Source of the DNA: Pigmentiphaga kullae
GTDB taxonomy: Bacteria > Pseudomonadota > Gammaproteobacteria > Burkholderiales > Burkholderiaceae_B
NCBI RefSeq assembly: GCF_004216695.1
Contig: NZ_SGXC01000002.1
Location: 1,302,001-1,366,000, forward strand
Reading direction: 5' to 3'
DNA: 64,000 nucleotides
Part shown: piece by piece, positions 60,055 through 64,000 of the stretch
Position numbering within the stretch: position 1 is the first letter of the stretch
How the letters are laid out: each line of letters opens with the position of its first letter
Program-made: the position numbers and the translations under genes
The notes under the pieces: model-generated
What the model was told of the DNA's origin: nothing
The model's input: the letters and a program-made list of their open reading frames with translations, nothing else
Database searches by the model: none

Positions 60055-60448
60055 CAGCTAACCTGTTCGAGTCACGCCACGGACATGAAAGGTGCCCGAG
60101 GCGTCATTTGCAAAATCGGCAGGATGCGGACCAGACTTCCCTGCGGCGGGCAAGCCGAATGCCGCCTGTTGCCGCCCCGTCCGGAGCCGGCGCCATTCTA
60201 GACCACCCGCGTGTGCTTACATGCAAGGATGTATGTTTTTGCGCGGACCGCTGCGTTGTGAAGCCAGCGCGTGTCGACACAAAAACTGTCGGCGCAAAAC
60301 CAAAACTGTCTTACCGGCTACTGCGGTAACTGTCGGACATGCATGTTTCATTCCCACGCTCGTCCGCCCGCAAGTATAGCGCAAACCCTGAGTCAACCGA
60401 AACGCCTCCGTGCCCTCGCATCCCAGGAAAAACGGCGTCCGGCAAGGC
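60055..60448 (-). promoter_or_regulatory. Long non-coding region upstream of nuoA
   Basis: No convincing gene is present in these 394 bases. On the minus strand, TATACT (60373-60378) lies 12 bases after TTGACT (60391-60396), an imperfectly spaced promoter that would give a leader of roughly 310 bases before nuoA. The same stretch holds three AACTGTC repeats and the palindromes GTGTCGACAC (60271-60280) and ACATGCATGT (60337-60346). No tRNA is seen, although tRNA-Leu often lies before nuoA in relatives. Confidence 0.5.
60284..60334. repeat. Three direct AACTGTC repeats before nuoA
   Basis: AACTGTC occurs at 60284-60290, 60304-60310 and 60328-60334, spaced 20 and 24 bases, about two helical turns. 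The first and third copies extend to AACTGTCGG. They lie about 230-280 bases upstream of nuoA and could be regulator-binding sites. Confidence 0.6.
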
Positions 60449-62113
60449 TTACGACACCCTGAACGAATTGACGGTTTCGTCGACCGTACGAACGGTTTCA
60501 CGCAGGCTGGCGGCCTGGGCCGCCATGGCGCCGGCCGCCTCCCGGTAATGCCCGGCCATGCCAGCGACGTCGCCCACGTGGCGGGCGACGCCGTCGTTCA
60601 GCGACGACTGCTCGCGCAGCGCCTGCCCGATGGCGGCCACCACCCGGGCGGCCTGCTCGGAACCGGCGCGCAGTTCACCCATGAAACGGCCCGCCTCCCC
60701 GGCGCTGGCCTGCCCCACCGTCACGGCATCCATCACCTCCCGCATCAGCTCGGCGGCCGCCATCGTTTCATCGGCGATACGCTCCACGGTCTGGCCGATC
60801 TGCGAGCTGGATGCCGCGCTTTTCTCGGCCAGCGTCCTGACCTGCTCGGCCACGACCGCGAAGCCCCGGCCGTCCTCGCCCGCCCGCGCCGCCTCGATCG
60901 CCGCGTTCAGGGACAGCAGCTTGGTCTGCCCGGCGATGTCGGAGATCAGCCTGGCCACGTGGCGGATCGACTCGCCATGGCGGCCCAGCGCGTCCAGCGC
61001 CCGCGACGCCGCCGCCATCCGGCCGGCGATCGCATCCATCCGGCCGCCCGCCGTCCCGATCAGTTCGCCGCCGCGCTGGGCCAGGCCACAGGCGTCGCGC
61101 GACAGGCCGATCGCCTCCTCCACCGACTCCGCCACCTGCGCCATGCTGGCGGCCACCGCCTGCATGGACACCGCCATGCGCCCGGCGGCGTCGTTCTGGC
61201 GGGCCGCGCCCCCGGCCACCTCGGCCGCGCCGGCGGACACCTCGTCGCCGGCGGCGTTCATGGTCGCCGACAGGCCCTGCATGGTCGCCAGCGACGTGCG
61301 CATGCGCGCCACCAGCCGGTCCAGCGCGCGCGCCATGTCGGCCACCTCGTCATTGCCGCGCACGTCCGCGCGCGGACGGAAGTCCAGCTCGTCGGCGATG
61401 GAAGCCAGACGCGCCCGCATGCCGTCGATCGCGCCCACGATGGCGCGGCCCACGCGCCACGCCCCCGCCAGCATCAGCAGGATGGCCGCCAACCCCACGC
61501 CCGCGATCAGGCCCGCCAGGCCGCCGCTGGCCTGCCGCAGCGCCGCCGCCCGCTCGGCCGCGGCCTGCGCGCCGGCCTCGGCCAGGGCCTGCATGGCCTG
61601 CTGGGCCTGCACGTAGTAGGACTCCTGCGCGGAATAGGCCGCAAGGTACTTCAGCAGCAGGAAGCGCTGGCGCTCCTCGCTGTCGACCTCCACCAATTGC
61701 TTGAGCAGATCGGTAAGCGGCTTTTCCTTTTCTGCCCAAGCATGGAAGGCCGTATCGAAACTCCGCAGCGCCTCGGACTCGCCGTCGGTGGCGGGAGCGT
61801 TCGACAGGGCGGCGCGGGCAGCCTCCATCGCGGCCCAGGTGCGGCCCTTCGATTGCAGCATGCGCTCCCATTCGTTGCGGGCCTCGATGGAATATTCGTC
61901 GGCCCACTGGAGCGGTTCGAGACTATGGCGGGCGATCTGCACCTGCCCTTCCCGAAGCGCGCCCAGCGCCACCAGCGCCGGCACCCGCCGCTGCGCGTAA
62001 TCGTCGACCGCCGCGCTCAGGCGCAGCAACCCGGCCACCGCACAGCCGGCCACGACCGCGATCGCCACGATGCCGGCGGTCCCCAACGCGAACAATTTGC
62101 TTCGTATCTTCAT
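60449..62113 (-). CDS. Methyl-accepting chemotaxis protein
   Basis: 554 residues: first membrane helix about residues 8-30, a periplasmic helical-bundle sensor, second helix about 196-218, a HAMP linker (RARLASIADELDFRPRADVR) and a long cytoplasmic signalling coil. The signalling tip reads DIAGQTKLLSLNAAIEAARA, differing from the usual QTNLLALNAAIEA at two positions. A following AEQVRTLAEKS replaces the usual AEEVR. No CheR-binding NWETF tail is present; it ends VDETVNSFRVS. The ligand is unknown. A perfect hairpin lies upstream. Confidence 0.92.
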   Translation of the reverse strand: MKIRSKLFALGTAGIVAIAVVAGCAVAGLLRLSAAVDDYAQRRVPALVALGALREGQVQIARHSLEPLQWADEYSIEARNEWERMLQSKGRTWAAMEAARAALSNAPATDGESEALRSFDTAFHAWAEKEKPLTDLLKQLVEVDSEERQRFLLLKYLAAYSAQESYYVQAQQAMQALAEAGAQAAAERAAALRQASGGLAGLIAGVGLAAILLMLAGAWRVGRAIVGAIDGMRARLASIADELDFRPRADVRGNDEVADMARALDRLVARMRTSLATMQGLSATMNAAGDEVSAGAAEVAGGAARQNDAAGRMAVSMQAVAASMAQVAESVEEAIGLSRDACGLAQRGGELIGTAGGRMDAIAGRMAAASRALDALGRHGESIRHVARLISDIAGQTKLLSLNAAIEAARAGEDGRGFAVVAEQVRTLAEKSAASSSQIGQTVERIADETMAAAELMREVMDAVTVGQASAGEAGRFMGELRAGSEQAARVVAAIGQALREQSSLNDGVARHVGDVAGMAGHYREAAGAMAAQAASLRETVRTVDETVNSFRVS

Positions 62114-62145
62114 GACGTCCTGATGAAAACCCTAGGCCACAAACG

Positions 62146-62179
62146 GCAACGGCGGGGTCCCGAAGAACCCCGCCGTTGC
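62146..62179. other. Perfect 13-bp hairpin between the chemotaxis receptor and the third Bug gene
   Basis: GCAACGGCGGGGT (62146-62158) pairs with ACCCCGCCGTTGC (62167-62179) around CCCGAAGA. It lies 33 bases upstream of the receptor start in the 279-base gap between divergent genes. No T tract adjoins on either strand, so it could be a 5' leader element, an operator or a remnant terminator. Confidence 0.55.
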
Positions 62180-62392
62180 GCGTCATGCTGTTTAACGGCC
62201 CGGGCAGGACGGCGCTTTAGCAGCGTTACATCAATGACGCCTCCGTGACATGCCGCCCCCTTGCGTGCGAGGCCAGTAAAAATCCTCATGCGCGCCATAA
62301 GAACATTTCATTTGGCGGCCCCTCCCCCGGTCGGCACAATGCGCCGGACTTGAACAAGCCGGACGCAGATGATCCGGTACAGGGAGACGAAA

Positions 62393-63355
62393 ATGAAAGC
62401 AGCAAGAATGCTGGCGTGCACCCTGCTCGCCGCCGTCTCGGGCGTGTCCCAGGCACAGGACTATCCGACTCGCCCGATACGCATGGTGGTCCCCTTCGCC
62501 GCCGGCGGCGTGGTCGACGTGACGGCCCGCCTGCTGGCGCAGAAGCTGACCGAGCGCCTGGGCTGGAACGTCATCGTCGAGAACAAGCCCGGCGGCAACG
62601 GCTTCATCGCCGTCACCAACGTGGCGCAGGCGCCGGCCGACGGCTACACGCTGCTGATGGCGCATACCGGCGAATTCTCGGTCAACCCGGCGCTGTTCAA
62701 GCATGTGCCCTACGACCTCGAACGCGACTTCAAGCCCATCACCCTGGTCAGCGATACGCCGCTGCTGCTGGTGGCCAACGCCGCCACACCCTACAAGACC
62801 TTCGATGACGTGATCAGGGCCGCCAAGGCCAAACCCGATTCGCTCGCGTTCTCGTCTCCTGGCGCCGGCAGCTACAACCACCTGGGCGGCGAATGGCTCG
62901 CGCTGGAAGCCGGCATCAAGCTCATGCACGTTCCCTACAAGGGCGGCGCGCCGGCCATGGCGGCCGTGGCCGGCGGCGAAGTGCCGCTGGGCGTGGTGGC
63001 CGTGCCCGCCGTGCTGCCCCACGTCAAGACCGGCCGGGTCCACGTGATAGGCCTGCTGACCCGCAAGACCATGGCCGACCATCCCGACTGGAAGACCGCC
63101 CAGGGCGCGGGCGTGCCGCGCGTGGACGCCTCGAACTGGGTCGGCATGTTCGCTCCCAGGGGGACGCCCGAGGCCATCGTCGAAACCTTGCACCGCGAAG
63201 TCGCCAAGACCCTGGCCGCCCCCGACGTCATCCAGCGCTTCGCCGACAACGGCGCCACCGTGGGCGGCATGCCTCCCGCCGAATTCAAACAACGCATCGA
63301 ATTCGACCTGAAGAACGTCCGCGGCGTGATCGAACGTGCCCGGATCGAACCCTGA
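62393..63355 (+). CDS. Bug-family (TctC-like) periplasmic solute-binding protein
   Basis: About 320 residues with a signal peptide (ARMLACTLLAAVSGVSQAQ). Family motifs: RPIRMVVPFAAGGVVDVTAR, VIVENKPGGNGFIAVTNV, PADGYTLLMAHTGEF and VPYKGGAPAMAAVAGGEVPL. The ATG at 62393 has AGGGAGACG upstream. It is followed 39 bases later by a UbiD-family decarboxylase gene, so it may bind the aromatic or unsaturated acid that the enzyme acts on. That link is inference from order. Confidence 0.9.
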   Translation: MKAARMLACTLLAAVSGVSQAQDYPTRPIRMVVPFAAGGVVDVTARLLAQKLTERLGWNVIVENKPGGNGFIAVTNVAQAPADGYTLLMAHTGEFSVNPALFKHVPYDLERDFKPITLVSDTPLLLVANAATPYKTFDDVIRAAKAKPDSLAFSSPGAGSYNHLGGEWLALEAGIKLMHVPYKGGAPAMAAVAGGEVPLGVVAVPAVLPHVKTGRVHVIGLLTRKTMADHPDWKTAQGAGVPRVDASNWVGMFAPRGTPEAIVETLHREVAKTLAAPDVIQRFADNGATVGGMPPAEFKQRIEFDLKNVRGVIERARIEP

Positions 63356-63394
63356 ACACCTGCGCGCCCGGCGCGACACACCTACGGAAACGGC

Positions 63395-64000
63395 ATGACG
63401 GTGAATACCAAGGCGAACGGACTGGACCTGCGGCAATGGCTTGCAGACATCGACGCCGGAAAGCAGCTCAAGCAGGTCTCGGGCGCGGACTGGAACCTGG
63501 AGCTGGGCGCCATCGCCGAGCTCAACGTCAAGAAGTCCGACCCCAAGGCACTGCTGTTCGATGACATTCCCGGCTATCCCGCCGGCCACCGCGTGCTGAC
63601 GTGCACCACCTCGAACGCGGCGCGGCTGGCCAACATCCTGCGCCTGGGCGAGATCGGCGGGCACCAGGATCTGGTGAGCCGGCTGCGGGGGCGGCCCAAC
63701 ACCTGGAAGAGCCGCGCCGCCGAATACGATCCGGTCGAAGTCGAGTCCGGGCCCGTGCTGGAACACGTGGCGGCGGGCAAGGACGTGGACGTATCGGCTT
63801 TCCCCGCCCCGCTCTGGCACGAGAAAGACGGCGGCCGCTACATCGGCACCGGCTGCATGGTGGTCACCAGGGACCTGGATACGGACTGGATCAACGTCGG
63901 CACCTATCGCGTCATGATCCACGACCGCAACCACGTCGGGCTGGACATGATTCCCGGCAAGCACGGCGCCATCCAGTACGACAAGCACATGGCGGCCGGC
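63395..64000 (+). CDS. UbiD-family decarboxylase, 3' end cut by the window
   Basis: 202 codons of an open frame run to the right edge from the ATG at 63395. Opening: MTVNTKANGLDLRQWLADI. UbiD-type motifs visible: LLFDDIPGYPAGHRVLTCTT, SAFPAPLWHEKDGGRYIGTG, and INVGTYRVMIHDRNHVGLDM, where the Asn and Arg belong to the prenyl-FMN/Mn site. Complete members have about 450-500 residues, so more than half is outside. These enzymes reversibly decarboxylate aromatic or alpha,beta-unsaturated acids and need prenylated FMN from UbiX, which is not in the window. Confidence 0.87.
   Translation, partial: MTVNTKANGLDLRQWLADIDAGKQLKQVSGADWNLELGAIAELNVKKSDPKALLFDDIPGYPAGHRVLTCTTSNAARLANILRLGEIGGHQDLVSRLRGRPNTWKSRAAEYDPVEVESGPVLEHVAAGKDVDVSAFPAPLWHEKDGGRYIGTGCMVVTRDLDTDWINVGTYRVMIHDRNHVGLDMIPGKHGAIQYDKHMAAG

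Noticed and set aside
60108-60329. Short frames of 60-95 codons upstream of nuoA
   Set aside because: No ribosome-binding site, no motif and stop-poor GC-rich composition; they overlap palindromes and repeats.
60284-60334. Possible CRISPR-like array from the AACTGTC repeats
   Set aside because: The repeat is only 7 bases and spacers are 13-17 bases; no longer repeat is conserved. A binding-site cluster is more likely.
60055-60448. A tRNA-Leu gene before nuoA, as in related genomes
   Set aside because: I looked for an acceptor stem pair, the T-loop GTTCGA-type motif and a CCA-side stem. GTTCGA does occur at 60065 but has no partner stems, so no tRNA is called.

Overview
The window is 64 kb of GC-rich chromosome from a betaproteobacterium, most likely family Alcaligenaceae (Bordetella/Achromobacter type). 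The evidence is protein-level: three tripartite-tricarboxylate 'Bug' binding proteins, a complete 14-gene nuoA-N complex I operon followed by DUF2818 and NUDIX genes, a gmk-rpoZ-spoT block, a pyrG-kdsA-eno-ftsB block, and a hemO-hmuTUV haem locus. The species cannot be fixed from sequence alone. Both ends are cut: a DUF72 gene on the left and a UbiD-family decarboxylase on the right. I saw no rRNA, tRNA, CRISPR array, prophage or insertion sequence.

Layout. 1-4.5 kb: DUF72 protein, then an aldolase (DHDPS family)-Bug-SDR cluster with a divergent LysR regulator. 4.5-11.3 kb: TPR protein, polyphosphate kinase 2, and an HtrA-like protease-MoxR-DUF58-VWA cluster with a second VWA paralogue transcribed divergently. 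11.3-17.2 kb: UDP-glucose dehydrogenase, LysR, DsbA-family protein, prolyl oligopeptidase, MlaC-like lipoprotein-independent phospholipid carrier. 17.2-22.8 kb: gmk-rpoZ-spoT (nucleotide and stringent-response genes), then greB, a PHP phosphoesterase and an alpha/beta hydrolase on the other strand. 23-27.2 kb: an AMP-binding protein with an odd P-loop, a DUF455 ferritin-like protein, Hsp33 and an orphan TadE-like protein. 27.2-31.5 kb: ftsB, eno, kdsA, pyrG. 31.7-35.6 kb: exported protein, scoB, scoA and ETF-ubiquinone oxidoreductase. 35.6-39.2 kb: the haem operon with a Fur-box-like site. 39.4-45.3 kb: malate synthase G, a redoxin gene with an apparent frameshift, a second Bug gene, a ketopantoate-reductase-like gene, NUDIX hydrolase and DUF2818. 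45.3-60.1 kb: nuoN to nuoA. 60.4-64 kb: a chemotaxis receptor, a third Bug protein and the UbiD-family gene.

How it fits together. Most of the window is housekeeping: NADH oxidation feeding ubiquinone (Nuo), joined by ETF-QO as a second electron entry to ubiquinone, glycolysis and LPS precursor synthesis, CTP synthesis, stringent response. Interspersed are small catabolic units with LysR regulators and solute-binding proteins of the Bug family, as expected in soil or host-associated Alcaligenaceae. No clear new defence or mobile system is visible. The most unusual signals are a pair of inverted 77-bp repeats with covarying stems (one lying inside the scoA-scoB operon), a G-tract frameshift in the redoxin gene, the degenerate adenylation motif, a haem operon that uses haem oxygenase and lacks a receptor gene, and a cluster of short direct repeats and palindromes in the long region upstream of nuoA.
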